NCBI GenBank assembly: GCA_032027005.1
Contig: JAVSMW010000008.1
Location: 1-64,000 of the forward strand
Direction of reading: 5' to 3'
Source of the DNA: JAVSMW01 sp032027005
GTDB taxonomy: Bacteria; Bacillota; Thermincolia; Thermincolales; UBA2595
Length of the DNA stretch: 64,000 nt
This document shows positions 48,201 to 58,162 of this stretch, piece by piece (positions within the stretch are counted from its first letter, which is position 1; the number at the start of each line of letters is the position of its first letter). A program made the position numbers and the translations under genes. Under the pieces are notes generated by a model. The model ran no database searches and was not told the origin of the DNA. It saw only the letters and a program-made list of their open reading frames with translations.

Positions 48201-49731
48201 NNNNNNCNNNTNNNNNNNNNNNANCNANANNNNNNNNNNNNNNNNGGNNNNNNNNNNNTNNNNNNNTNNNNNGNTNANCANNNNNNNNNNNNNGNNNAGN
48301 NNTNNNGNTNNNNTNNNNNNNNNNNTNNNNNCNTNNNNCCNNTTNNNNTNNNNNNNNNNNANNANNNTANNNNNNNNNNNNNNNCNCNTCNNNNNNNNNA
48401 NNATNNNNNTNNANNNNNNNNANNNNNNNNTNNNNNNGTNNNCNNNTNNNNNGNTNNNNNNGNNNANNNNNANNNNNNCNNNNNNNCNNNNCNNCNTNNN
48501 NNNNNNNGNNNNATANNCAAANNTNNANNNNNTNNNNNNNNNNNCNNNNNNTNNNNNAGNNCNNNNNCNNTNNTNNANNNTNNNNNNNNNNANNNNNTNN
48601 NNNNNNTNNNNNNATNNNNNNNNCCNCNANANNNNNNNNNNNNNNNNNNNNNNNNNNNNNNGNNNNNNGNNNNNNANNNANNTNCGNANCNNNNNNNNNN
48701 TTNTNNNTNNNNNNANNANCNNNNGNNCGNNNNNNCNNNNCNNCNNCNCNGNNNNNNNNNNNATANNTNTNNNGNNNNNNNNNANNNNNNNNNGNNNNNN
48801 NNNNNNCCANNNNNNCNCNNNNNNGCNNTTNNNNNNNNNNNNNTNNNNGNANNNNNNNNNNNNCTNNTNNGNTATNNCNNNANNGNNNNNNNNNNNCNTN
48901 NNCNNNNNNNNNNNATNCANAAANNNANNNANCNNNCNNNNTNNNNNCANNNGANNNNGNNNANNNNNNCNNCNTNGNNNCGNNNNNNNGCNNNTNTNNN
49001 NNNANNNNNNNNNNNGNTNNNTNNNNNGNNTNTAANCNTNNNNNNNNGCNCANNNNNNCNNCNNNNNTNNNTTTNNNNNTNNNAANTNNNTNNNTNNNTN
49101 NNNNNNTNGACNANNNNNNNNNNNNTTNNNCCNTNNNNCNNTNNCNNNNNANNNNNNCNNNNNTNNGNANNNNNNAANNNNNNNNNNNNNNNNNNNNNNN
49201 NGNNNNNNNNTNNGNCNNNNNNNCCNNCATNCNNNNATNCTNCNNNTNTNNCNNNNNNNNNNNNNNNNNNNNNNNCANCNNNNNNNCNNNANNNNNNNNN
49301 NNNNNTNNGNNNNNNNNNCNCNNTNCNNNCNNNCTGANCNNNTGANNNNTTNNCNNNTNTNNNNGTGNNGNNGTNNNNANGNNTNNNNNNNTNNGNNNNT
49401 NNNNNTTTTTNANNNNNNNANNNNNNNNANNNNTNNANANNNNNNNNNNNCNTANNNCCANNNNNCNANNNNNNNATNNNAANNNNNNNANNANNNTNNN
49501 NNNNNNANNNNNANNNTNNNNNNNNANNNNNNAAAANANANNNANNNATNNNNNNANANNNNNNNNNNNNTTGNNGNTTTGNTNTTTNNNNNTTNNNTNN
49601 NTNNTTGGCNANNNNNNNNTNNANNNGNNNANNNNCANNNNGNCANNNNNNCANANNAANANNNNNNNNNNNCTNTGAANNNCNGNAANANANNANNNNA
49701 NAANNCNNNAANNNANNNNGTNAACGGCACA
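45252..49731. other. Unreadable block, probably brxC 5' part plus brxB and brxA
   Basis: About 4.5 kb is mostly N with scattered single bases; no reading frame can be supported. A type 1 BREX cluster would need about 2.8 kb more of brxC and about 0.6 kb each for brxB and brxA, about 4 kb in total, which fits. This is inference from gene order and size. Confidence 0.5.
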
Positions 49732-49795
49732 TTATGATAGATAATATTAAATATAAAACTGACCACAGCTTGCACCATGGTCATGAGAGAAGAAT

Positions 49796-50132
49796 CAAAT
49801 ATAATTGTGAGCTTTGAGCGTCCGAAGTGCTTGGNCANACNNTANCNGNATNTACACGATTCATAATAGAAGCAAGACGTTCATTGTTCCAAAAGTAATC
49901 GCCAAAATCGGCGAGATCAGCTCCAACTTCAAAGGCCGGAATACTGATGAAGCCGCCGTTTGTATACTNGACCAGCAAGAAATGCAAATCCACTACGACT
50001 GCTAACATAGATTTCATAGTGGCTGCCATGATTAATGAAGCGGGTGATAGTACCTTTCCAACGTTCAAAACGTCTGCCGATCTTTTCGTGACAATGGAAT
50101 TCAAGAGGTAGAAATGTGATATGGTTTTGCAT
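49796..50132 (-). CDS. Small transposon-associated protein
   Basis: About 112 residues once one N (49969) is removed: MQNHITFLPLEFHCHEK to a C-terminus near QALRTLKAHNYI. ATG 50132 has a strong AGGAGGT. It contains HGSHYEIYVSSRSG and FGDYFWNNE. I do not recognise a domain. It is the last gene of a four-gene transposon, directly behind the ATPase, so it is probably a transposition accessory protein. Scattered N near 49835-49853 leave part of the C-terminal third uncertain. Confidence 0.6.
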
Positions 50133-50142
50133 AANGCACCTC

Positions 50143-50954
50143 CTAACTCAGGGAAAGATTGTTGCTTGCCGAGAGGATAATCTCGGTATTAATAGTAGGC
50201 TTCTGCACTTGGGTACCAAGAATCAAGGCATTGGTCATGACACTGTTTATGATCCGAGGAGTGCCTTGACAGAAGTTAGCGACAGCGTGAACCGCAGCTT
50301 CATCAATGATGGCTCGTGCACCACCGGCAATCTCGATCCTGGAGTAGATGTAATCTTTTGCTTCATCAGCTGAAAGACCTTCATAGTTGTAGTGGACGAT
50401 GATGCGCTGCTTAAGCGCCTCATGAACGGGTTTTTCGAGTATAGAACCTAGATAAGGCTGTCCAATGAGAACCAAGGCAAAGCAATCAAGACTGTCGAAA
50501 TAGGTGTTCATGAGCATCTTGATATCCCGCAGGACACCGGTACCCAGATACTGACTCTCATCTACGGCCAAAATGAAAGTTTTTCTCTTCTCCTTGAGGA
50601 GATGGAGAAGCCGTTCCTGGATGCTTCTGAACATAATGGTTTTTTTGGAGCTGTAGTTCAAGCCGAGTTCAAGGCAAAACTGATGATAGAACTCCGAAAC
50701 ACTNGACCGTAGAAAGGCAGATGTAGGAAAGCTGGAACAGGTTGGGGTTAAGATTTTTAGCAAAACAACGCAAGGCATAGGTTTTACCCATNCCAGGCGG
50801 TGCCGTGAAAAGTCCAATTNCCCCGGGTATTCTTGAGATAATCGAGCCGTGAAAGCATCTGCTCATGGTCATGGGAATTGAACGCGTGATTTTCANGGAG
50901 TGATTTGTCAAAAGGATTAAAGGTAAGACCGTAAAAAGTTTTAAACATGATCAT
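50143..50954 (-). CDS. ExeA/TniB-type AAA+ transposition ATPase
   Basis: About 268 residues. Walker A is TAPPGMGKTYALR (one N in the codon), Walker B is FILAVDESQYLG and the C-terminal part has CQGTPRIINSV, typical of ExeA-like ATPases that partner DDE transposases, as TnsC and TniB do. The start MIMFKTFYGLTFNPFDKS is the usual ExeA N-terminus. Several N (50704, 50792, 50820, 50896) interrupt the frame, but the protein reads through when they are treated as surplus or unknown bases. It starts at the end of the transposase gene. Confidence 0.85.
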
Positions 50955-52218
50955 NAATCCCCCATTTTGGAATAATCAATAGCATGCGTATTGTTACGCT
51001 TGGTACGACCATTCTCAACACGATTGGTAGGACGGATCGGATAATGCTTACCCTCAAAGAAAATGTAGGCATCCTGCATACGATCCNGAAGGAATCGGAT
51101 CTCGACCTTGGAACGGATGAACTGCATGGGGGCATCGTAAGAAATGGAATCAATGGAAACGGTAGCATCAAGATTGACTTTTCTGGTTACGCGGTTCATG
51201 AAGCATTCATCAAGCCATTCCTTACTCTTAGGCGGACGGACATGGTCTATGCCGTGCTGATAGCGTTCCATGGGAGTCTCGCCGATAGTACGGTTGAAGG
51301 TAGTATTGCGTTTGCGGACATAATCGGCAAGCAGGCGGTTGAGTTCTTCGAGAGAAGAAACTTCGGAAGGGTCAAAGCCATTAAGCCAAGAGTCCTTAAG
51401 GGTCCGGAAACTCCGTTCCACCTTCGCTTTGCTAGCCCCATCCCGGACCGGTGTATGTATCTTGACAATACCGAGAGAGCCGCAAATCAGACTAAGCTGC
51501 TCGTTTGAATAGGTAGAACCATTATCGAGATAAAGCTTGTTACAAAGGCCGAAGCGTGCAATCGCATCCTTCAAGACCAGCTGGAAGTTGTAGGAATTGT
51601 CATTGTAAAAGAAACGGGCTCCTACAATCAGGCGGGAATGGTCATCCACAATATGTATGAGATAAGTACGCCTGAGCTTGCCATTTTCCCGGATATAGGT
51701 TGTGTAGCAGGTGTCGGCCTGATACATACCGGCTGGGTAAGCTTCCTCAAAGGCTTTGCGGTCCTTCTGGTTCGGGTTGATAGCGGACTTCAGGTCGTTG
51801 TGCTTGATGAAGCGCTGGACGGTGGAGATGGAAACCTGGGACTGGTTGATGAAACCATCTTCAATGAGCTTGTTGTAAATGAGGGTGGCGTTAATCCTGG
51901 GGAACTTTTCTTTGAGCCGATAGACTTCAGAAATAGCTGACTCATTGAGTACACGGGATTTACCTGAATCAGAGCGAAGTCTGGGCAGCAGGCCGTCCAT
52001 ACCCATTTTGCGGTAGTACTCTTNCCCATTTCTCAAGGGTTTTGGGATTGTAGCGAATAGTTTTGCCGTTTGGGAGTGTCAGCTCGTTTTCGGTAACCCT
52101 GCGGTAATATGCGGTTTTGGTGGGGTCGGGAAAGATACCTTGAATGACAGGAGCAATCAGGGCAAATCTGAAGTATGCCATATCAATGGCGGCCTGCGGG
52201 NTTAAATTGTCTTTTCAT
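50951..52218 (-). CDS. DD35E transposase/integrase
   Basis: About 420 residues in the rve/Mu-type DDE fold. After an N-terminal helix-turn-helix region, the catalytic residues are D in YQADTCYTTYIR, D in LYLDNGSTYSNE and E in SKAKVERSFRTLKD, with 35 residues between the second D and E. ATG 52218 has CTGGAGGTG upstream and reads MKRQF...AAIDMAYFRF when the N at 52201 is dropped; the N at 52024 must also be dropped (KWEEYYRKMG). The ATPase and small protein that follow form one unit with it. Confidence 0.87.
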
Positions 52219-52337
52219 AGTGAATACACCTCCAGAAACCATGATAATATGAGAACATGGCGGAGGCTATTACGGAAGTATGTGGAAAGGGAAAAGTTGA
52301 ATTGCGATTTTATCAAGCGGAACTGAAATGTGCNGTT

Positions 52338-52917
52338 TTAGAAACGNCCTTGAAGGAAAGAGTGGGCATGATGCCGGAAAAAGAGAGAAAGGTCTGCGGA
52401 AGTTTTGATGGCTGGGATTGAAGACAAGAAATCAAGGGCATCCTGGTAAATATCTTGAAGGATACCGAGCCAAAGCTTTTTATGAATGAGAAAAAGGCGC
52501 TTCCAGGCATAAAGCGTTGCAGGGGAAATCTGATATTTGTCACAAAGTGCCTGAACCGTCAAATGGAATAAATAGTAGTCACGCANGGACACAGAGGACG
52601 AAGGGCAGACTGTAGGAACTATACGGAATAATGATTTCCGGTANGGATTGCATGGGGATGGTGGCAGGAAGAACAAATAATTCTGGAAATGGCTATCTCA
52701 TAGGTAACGACGGTGCCCATTTCAAAGGAAATGAGATAGCGCTCATAAGAGTCATGATAAGACCAATCNGGGATGCTTTGCGCCGCAAAAAGGACATGGC
52801 ATATTCAGAGAAGAAAGTTTCTCGGCTGAGAAATCCTGCATGGCAGCCAGAAACAAATCCTTGGCAGAAAGTTTTGTAAAATTAAGCTTGCNAAAAAACC
52901 GAAAATACTCTTATCAT
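52338..52917 (-). CDS. DUF6431-like zinc-finger/HTH transposon protein
   Basis: About 190 residues after dropping N characters at 52770, 52644 and 52586. A zinc-ribbon pattern CPFCGAKH ... CSSCHHPH is followed by PEIIIPYSSYSLPFVL and a helix-turn-helix stretch (TVQALCDKYQISPATLYAWKR). This matches the DUF6431 type that accompanies DDE/ExeA transposons. The start at 52917 (ATG) has no strong ribosome site. It is the first gene of the four-gene element. Confidence 0.6.
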
Positions 52918-53365
52918 AATTTTGAGGTATGATGTGTCCTTAATAACATACTCAAAGAGAAAGAGTGTTGAGCNGGCAAGCAAAACGGACTCTTTCTCTT
53001 TTTATATGGCTTTTTCTCTAATGATACGGAATGGAAAGTGGCAGGTCAATAGAAATTGATTATTAAGAAGCCTATGGATTTGTGGATAACCCTTCAGGTG
53101 CATGGATAAGCTAGGGCTCCCACCCCACTTATCACACAGGTTTACCACACACCTTACCGCCTAACGGCGANCCGGGTTACCCACAAGCTCCACAGGCTCG
53201 GCGACGACGGTTAACTTTTCCGTTCTTTAAATAACGGGAAAATGTCTTGTAATTCTGGACTACCGTAAATAATGTGACTAAATTTACTAAATAATCTTAC
53301 CGGTTGATGGATGACGGAGTAAAAATATTTTGCAGTATTTATGCTTTGCCGGGTAAAAACAAATC
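52918..53365. other. Upstream end region of the transposon
   Basis: After a strong hairpin (listed separately) the segment 53070-53200 has several related words: TGTGGATAAC (53081), CATGGATAAGC (53102), ACTTATCACAC (53128) and CCCACAAGCTCCACAGG (53180). Repeated binding words near an end are typical of transposons of this class, so these may be transposase sites. From 53365 back to 53211 the minus strand is open for 50 codons (ending LFKERKS) and could be the end of a gene lying in the next N block; this is weak. Confidence 0.4.
52954..53005. terminator. Strong hairpin at the head of the transposon
   Basis: AAAGAGAAAGAGT and ACTCTTTCTCTTT form a 13-bp perfect stem followed by TTTTAT on the plus strand. 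It may shield the transposon genes from outside transcription. Confidence 0.7.
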
Positions 53366-54519
53366 NGCGTACTACATNNNTGNGNAGTTNNNTATNNNNN
53401 NNTTNNTGNNANNNNNNNNANANCNNNCNANNAGNNGANNNNNNTNNNNNNNNTNTNNANGNCANNNNNNCATNCTGNCTNNTNNNNNNCNANNNNNNNN
53501 AATANNCANNNNNTNTCTNATNTACTNTNNANTATNGCNNNNNGNNTTNCCNNANGTNATNTNNNNGTNNNCTTNCTNNNGGNANGCNNNNCANANNNAG
53601 NNTANTCNGAAAGNNNNNTNNNNTNNNNTNNNCCACNANNNNANNNACANNCNCNCNNAGGCANTNATANNNNTNNNNNNANANNNCTNTNTANGNCNNT
53701 NNNNANTTNNNNTCTGNTNANTNANNNTNTTNATTNTGNATNANTNNAANNNGGNNGTNTTNNCNTNNGANGNANATNCNANNTANTNNNNNNNNNNNNN
53801 NNNNNNTNACNAGNNANGNNNNNNGNNTANNTTNANNANNNNNNNTCNNAGANNNTNNNTNNNNATNGNNNATNNTANNAANNNCCNTNTNANNNNNANA
53901 NNCNCAANATNNNAATTGNNNNNANNNNGANGANTNNNNNTGNCANNNNNNNNANANANNTATNANTNATTNATTNANGNATNCAANGNNNACNANGCNN
54001 NNGANNGATNAGNNAANGGANNGANTTNATCNANNGNTNAAGNANNAANANCNTNATTGNCNNGNANTANNNTTANNCANNNNCNNGNGCNTTGNTATTN
54101 NNNNNANTNNNGCNGANNNNNNANNNCNANNGTNCNATTCAGNNNNTNNTNANANAGNNNGNNNNAANGGNANANTNNNACTTNNNNNACAACANGNNNT
54201 TNNANTTGNTNATTTTNNGAANNTNCNNNANNNNGNCANTNNNNCANCNNCNGNNNNNNNANNTNTNGANNNNANNGNNNANNNNTNNNNNNNNNNANNN
54301 NNGANNANNGNNNATCNAAGTNNANAATNGGGNNGTNCNNTTNANNNNNANNANNANTTGNNNNTGNNNNAGNNGATNNANANTANATNANGNNANNNAN
54401 ANNCTNNTNNTNTTCNNNTCNNNAANANNTNNNNNGNNNNATNNNGGNNANNNNNNNNNNNAANNTTANNNNNNNNANNNTTAGNNTNGANNNNANGNTT
54501 NNATNGANNNANATTTNNA
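53366..54519. other. Second unreadable block
   Basis: About 1.15 kb is mostly N. It probably contains the start of the membrane protein gene that emerges at 54520. No other feature can be supported. Confidence 0.6.
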
Positions 54520-55128
54520 AATGGTTTCAGAGCGAGACCGTTGGTGTTTTGGCTTTCGTTGGTACTAGGGTTTATTTTAATATNTGAAAAAGTATTTTGG
54601 GCTTCTATTTTCAACATTATAAGTCCATTTTACCTATTACCTCTTGAGATCATTTTGAATGTTGCTTTTTTTGTTGTATTAAGCTGGACGTTGATATATG
54701 CCTTTTTAAAATTCAAAACAGAAAGACATAAGGCATATATACCTCTTGCAATAAATATTGTAGTAGGTTTTCTCATATATCTGTTTCCTATACAAAGTTT
54801 GGTTGTGGATATCGATTTNTATTTAAAATTAAAAGATCGAGAAAAATTTGTTTCAATGGTAAAATTAAACGAATTAAAAANTATTAAAAACGGTGTAGTT
54901 GAGTTACCTAAAGAAAAAAAGCGTCTTTCAAAAGGTGGAAACATCATAATTGAACAAAAAAATGACACTATAAAAATATTCTTTTATACATTTGAAGGAA
55001 TATTGGACAGTTATTCGGGTTTTATATATTGTTCGGACAACGTCGAACCTTCCCGAAATACTCTTGGTGGGGACATAATTCAAATTAAGAAAATGAAAGA
55101 CCATTGGTTCTGGGTAGTATTTGGATAA
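54520..55128 (+). CDS. Membrane protein of unknown function (5' end unreadable)
   Basis: The visible 200 or so residues contain three or four hydrophobic segments (PLVFWLSLVLGFILI, NVAFFVVLSWTLIYAFL, LAINIVVGFLIYLFP), followed by a soluble lysine-rich tail ending HWFWVVFG. I do not recognise the family. It is AT-rich, unlike the core genes, and lies directly before Rhs fragments; small membrane proteins in such places are often immunity proteins, but that is inference. Single N at about 54584, 54819 and 54881 fall within codons. Confidence 0.55.
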   Translation, partial: NGFRARPLVFWLSLVLGFILIXEKVFWASIFNIISPFYLLPLEIILNVAFFVVLSWTLIYAFLKFKTERHKAYIPLAINIVVGFLIYLFPIQSLVVDIDXYLKLKDREKFVSMVKLNELKXIKNGVVELPKEKKRLSKGGNIIIEQKNDTIKIFFYTFEGILDSYSGFIYCSDNVEPSRNTLGGDIIQIKKMKDHWFWVVFG

Positions 55129-55402
55129 NTAAGTATGTAGAATAGCCGAAACCTCAATTTAGCAGGNTTATTGCTCTGCTTTTTCCCCTTAAAACGCCCA
55201 TGGCTTCATAGATGGCTTTTTTCTAATGATGCAGTTAGAGGTTGGGNTTTTAATAGGTTTTCTTGCAAAAAGCAGTCACGTGTCACGAGTTGCGAGTCAC
55301 GAGTAAAACAACAAAGCACTTGCGACTGGCGACTCGTGGCTAGGATTGGAGAGAATGGTTCCGAGCAGCGCACAATCCAACCTCTAACTTCCAACTTCCA
55401 AT
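55129..55402. other. Spacer with terminator and CACGAGT-type repeats
   Basis: AGCAG/CTGCT at 55161-55180 followed by T5 is a small terminator, nearly the same in sequence as the one at 57296. From about 55272 to 55340 there are overlapping TCACGAGTTGCGAGTCACGAG words and an inverse GCGACTGGCGACTCGTGG, a repetitive palindromic patch of the kind seen in miniature elements. Confidence 0.45.
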
Positions 55403-56143
55403 ATGCCACAGGCGCACTATGACCCGTGGGGGAACCGGATAAGCAGTTCGGGGAGCTTGGTGCAGCCGTTTAGGTATGCAGGGTACTATTATGATGATGA
55501 AACAGGGTTGTATTATCTGAAAAGTAGGTACTACAGCCCGGTACTAGGGAGATTCTTGACGAGGGATTCTATNAAGTATGTAAGTAAATCCANTCCGCAG
55601 ACATTGAATCTTTATAGTTATTGTCGAAACAATCCTGTAAGTCTGATAGACCCAAATGGGAATTGGGCAAATGAAATAGAAGAAATTTGGGCTCGAAACG
55701 GTGGCATGTCGAAGGCTGATTATAATAGACTGGATTATTTGAGTACACACTATGGTTCGGCGTCAGATGCCAATAAGTTAAAATATAACAAAGAAGCTAA
55801 TGACATTAGGGCGAAATACGGCAAACCATCATTTGGTCCTACTGCATCATCTTCGGGAAAATTAGGGGGCAATGAACCGAAAACGGAAAATCTGGTGTTT
55901 ACGGCTATTGGATTAACTACTGGTCTTGAGACTAAATCGGGAAATGAATCTGTTGATGACGGTATGAATGTTGTAGGTGATATTCAATTGACTCGTGAGA
56001 TGGTTCAAACGGTATTAACAAGGGAAACTCCTGGGTATAGTCTTATGTGGAAACTTAGTACTATTGAATTTAGAAATGATGGTGTTTATATTTCTAGAGA
56101 ATATTATGATGCACTCTTCGGTCCAAATTTCGGTGGAACCTAA
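55403..56143 (+). pseudogene. Rhs C-terminal fragment: core end plus variable tip
   Basis: The frame begins abruptly in the Rhs core (AHYDPWGNRISSSG), continues with the hallmark GYYYDDETGLYYLKSRYY and GRFLTRDS, then NLYSYCRNNPVSLIDPNGN, the boundary after which Rhs proteins carry a variable toxin tip. The tip here (about 160 residues, starting NWANEIEEIW) is not recognised. The several-hundred-residue YD-repeat shell is missing, so this is an orphan cassette displaced from a full rhs gene. ATG 55403 is probably accidental. N at 55573 and 55592 fall in codons. Small membrane-protein genes follow, which could include an immunity gene. Confidence 0.82.
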
Positions 56144-56186
56144 TTAGTTGATTATGCTTAATTATGACTATGTTAGGAGAGGGATA

Positions 56187-56624
56187 ATGGAAAATGATTA
56201 TCAAGAAAAAGATAGAAACGCTAACGGTTTACAGTTAAAACTTATTCTATNATTTCGAATGTCTTTTCAGGCTTGATATCTACAATATCAATGATTCTAG
56301 CAAAAAGTATGAATCTTTTTCCTTCCTACATAACAAATATAGAATATATTGTTGCAGTTCTTTTAGCATTCATTGTATTTATNCACCTCTATTGGTGTAT
56401 GGCTTGNGAAAAAAAGGTTCTATCTACTGTTTGTATTCTCTATGACGATGAATTACTTATCTTATATTCATAACAGATTCGTAGCATTTATTTACGGTAC
56501 TATTTCCTTAGATATCGCTGTTACAAAAATCGCATTTGCAAGTTTATGGATTTTAATAGTTTGGGGCTATTTCTACTTTAGGANTTATCGGCGAAAAAGT
56601 AAGGAGTCAAGTATCAAACTTTAA
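56187..56624 (+). CDS. Small membrane protein, possible Rhs immunity protein
   Basis: About 145 residues, from ATG 56187 (AGGAGAGG upstream), read through when N at 56252 and 56397 are treated as surplus bases. It has four hydrophobic segments, including YIVAVLLAFIVF, FYLLFVFSMTMNYL and IAFASLWILIVWGYFYF. No family recognised. Its place just behind an Rhs toxin tip suggests immunity; this is inferred from context only. Confidence 0.5.
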
Positions 56625-56703
56625 TTATTTCACAATAACCTGTAGTTAAGTCAGTATAGACATGTTAAAATTAAAGTAAATGGTTATTTTGAGAGGTNTT
56701 ATA

Positions 56704-57220
56704 ATGCCTGTTACCAATAGTAACTCAAATAACTTACATAACTTGGTTTTTAAAAAAACTATATTCTCGNCTAACACTAGAAGAATTGTNATTTGTTTTA
56801 CTGCTTCCATCATTTATCTTNTGTTCATTATACTTAAAGATTAAAGAAATTTATCTACTGGTTTTTGGAATGCCATTGCTCATCATTGCCTTAATAAAAA
56901 TAATTGATGCAGTGTTGAAACCGAATTCCATTTCTTTAACTAATGAAGATATTGTAATGGGTAACAGAACTTTAAAATGGAATCAAATTACGTATATTCA
57001 ATTTACAGTTCCGTTTGATGTGCATTTACCTCGACCATTATTGGAAGAATTTTTNAATGTCATCTTACCAGTTCAGGAAATAAGAATTTTTACTAAAGAC
57101 AATCTTACAGTAGAAATTTACCCTAGAATATATGATGATAACAAAAAACTTCGGGAAATGTTCGAGAAAATTGCTAAGCAAAAATGTATTAGAACTAAGG
57201 CTGACGATAGAGNAATGTAA
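56704..57220 (+). CDS. Small membrane protein with a PH-like soluble tail
   Basis: About 170 residues. Two membrane segments near the start (LFVLLLPSFILCSLYL and IYLLVFGMPLLIIALI) are followed by a beta-rich tail (SISLTNEDIVMGNRTLKWNQI ... EIRIFTKDNLTVEIYPR) resembling bacterial PH-type domains. N at 56770, 56790, 56821 and 57055 disturb the frame; some must be dropped, others read as real bases. It may be an immunity protein of an Rhs cassette; no direct evidence. Confidence 0.5.
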
Positions 57221-57295
57221 ATGCAAGGTGGATATGNGGCAAGGTATTGAAGGTTGCTAATAGGTTTGNCGATTAATAGCCAAAATCAAAGTTTC

Positions 57296-57319
57296 GCAGG
57301 GTTATTGCCCTGCTTTTTT
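57296..57319 (+). terminator. Terminator after the PH-like membrane gene
   Basis: GCAGGG and CCCTGC pair around TTATTG, followed by six T. Very similar in sequence and setting to the hairpin at 55161-55185, suggesting duplicated cassette ends. Confidence 0.7.
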
Positions 57320-57345
57320 CCNTTCTCTTTTCAGGAACGCAAAAA

Positions 57346-57384
57346 TACCCCTGCCGCCTCCTTGCTTGGATGGCGGCAGGGGTT
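57346..57384 (-). terminator. Terminator of the SymE-like gene
   Basis: ACCCCTGCCGCC and GGCGGCAGGGGT form a perfect 12-bp stem. On the minus strand it is followed by ATTTTTGCG and lies 27 bases beyond the stop of the gene at 57412-57597. Confidence 0.75.
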
Positions 57385-57411
57385 AATTTNGGCCTGGGGA
57401 ATGTGGCTGGT

Positions 57412-57597
57412 TTAAAACGGCACCGAAAACCACTTTTTGCCGTACTCATCGGCATCCGCTACCTTAATCACAATTTGGCCTTTGTTAATTTCAGCCACAA
57501 TCTTCTGCCACGGCTCAAAGCCGAAATCCTGAAGCCAGGGGCCGGATGGCGTAATACAGGGCATCCCGGTTTCTTCGTCCTCAAATAACCTTACCAT
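57412..57597 (-). CDS. Small SymE/AbrB-like protein
   Basis: The 61-residue protein reads MPCITPSGPWLQDFGF, then EPWQKIVAEINKGQIVIKVAD. The layout GxWLxxxGFxxxxxIxVxxxxGxIVI resembles SymE-type toxins with an AbrB-like fold. It has its own terminator, which supports a real gene. The ATG is next to an N (57599) and next to the Rhs fragment junction, so its promoter region may have been lost in the rearrangement. Identification rests on pattern only. Confidence 0.45.
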   Translation of the reverse strand: MVRLFEDEETGMPCITPSGPWLQDFGFEPWQKIVAEINKGQIVIKVADADEYGKKWFSVPF

Positions 57598-57602
57598 NGC
57601 CT

Positions 57603-57706
57603 AATATATTGTGCATGACAACTTGCGGGGTGATGTGCAGTCGATAACGGACGTTTACGGCAACATAGTGGCGCAGGCGCACTATGACCCGTGGGGGAAC
57701 CGGATT
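57603..57706 (+). pseudogene. Rhs core fragment
   Basis: The plus strand encodes VHDNLRGDVQSITDVYG then NIVAQAHYDPWGNR, a typical Rhs core piece. It stops at 57706, where the sequence switches to the antisense of a methyltransferase gene. Bases 57674-57705 repeat 55409-55440 exactly (32 bp). Only about 34 codons remain. Confidence 0.75.
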
Positions 57707-58162
57707 GCAGCCACCTGCAATTTTAGNCCAAACAGTATTGGCGGCTTTGAACAAACAGGCCAGCTCTTTGTTCTCAGGTTGTACATGGTCAATAAAAATA
57801 AAAAGGCCATTTGGCTTTAATACCCGCAAAACCTCGCTAATGGAGGTGTTCAGGTTTTCAACACTGCAGAACACAAGGGTTTCCGCCACCGTATCAAAGG
57901 ACTCATTTTCAAAAGGCAGGCTTTCAGCCCGACCGGTATAAAAATTTATCGGGAGATTTTCTTTGGTTTTTTTAGTGGCATCCGGCTTTATATCCAGTGC
58001 AGAAATACTTTTCACTGCAGATGGGTTATAATATTGAAAGTTAACGCCTGTCCCATAACCGATTTCCAGCACATCCCCCNAAAGCCGCAGNAATGATTTT
58101 TTTCTGACTTCTGCCAGAATTCTTTTTTCAAGTGNTGACATCAAAATATCGTAAAAATTCAC
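57706..58162 (-). pseudogene. SAM-dependent methyltransferase, C-terminus replaced by Rhs DNA
   Basis: About 150 native residues of a UbiE-like class I methyltransferase remain: motif I VLEIGYGTGVNFQYY, ALDIKPD, LPFENESFDTVAETLVFCS and VLRVLKPNGLFIFIDHV. The usual final 40-50 residues are missing; the frame runs into antisense Rhs DNA at 57706. GTG 58162 follows CAGGAG. N at 57727, 58080, 58091 and 58135 lie in or near codons. Probably inactive. Confidence 0.7.

Noticed and set aside
44444..49732. Very long open frames on both strands across the N block
   Set aside because: They are open only because codons containing N cannot be read as stops; there is no sequence evidence beyond the brxC C-terminus.
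53081..53089. TGTGGATAA, a perfect DnaA-box word
   Set aside because: A single box near a transposon end, with no AT-rich unwinding region or dnaA gene, does not make an origin; it is better read as part of repeated transposon-end words.
55272..55340. Repeated TCACGAGT words, considered as a CRISPR array
   Set aside because: Repeats are short, overlapping and palindromic with no spacers of regular length; no cas genes in the window.
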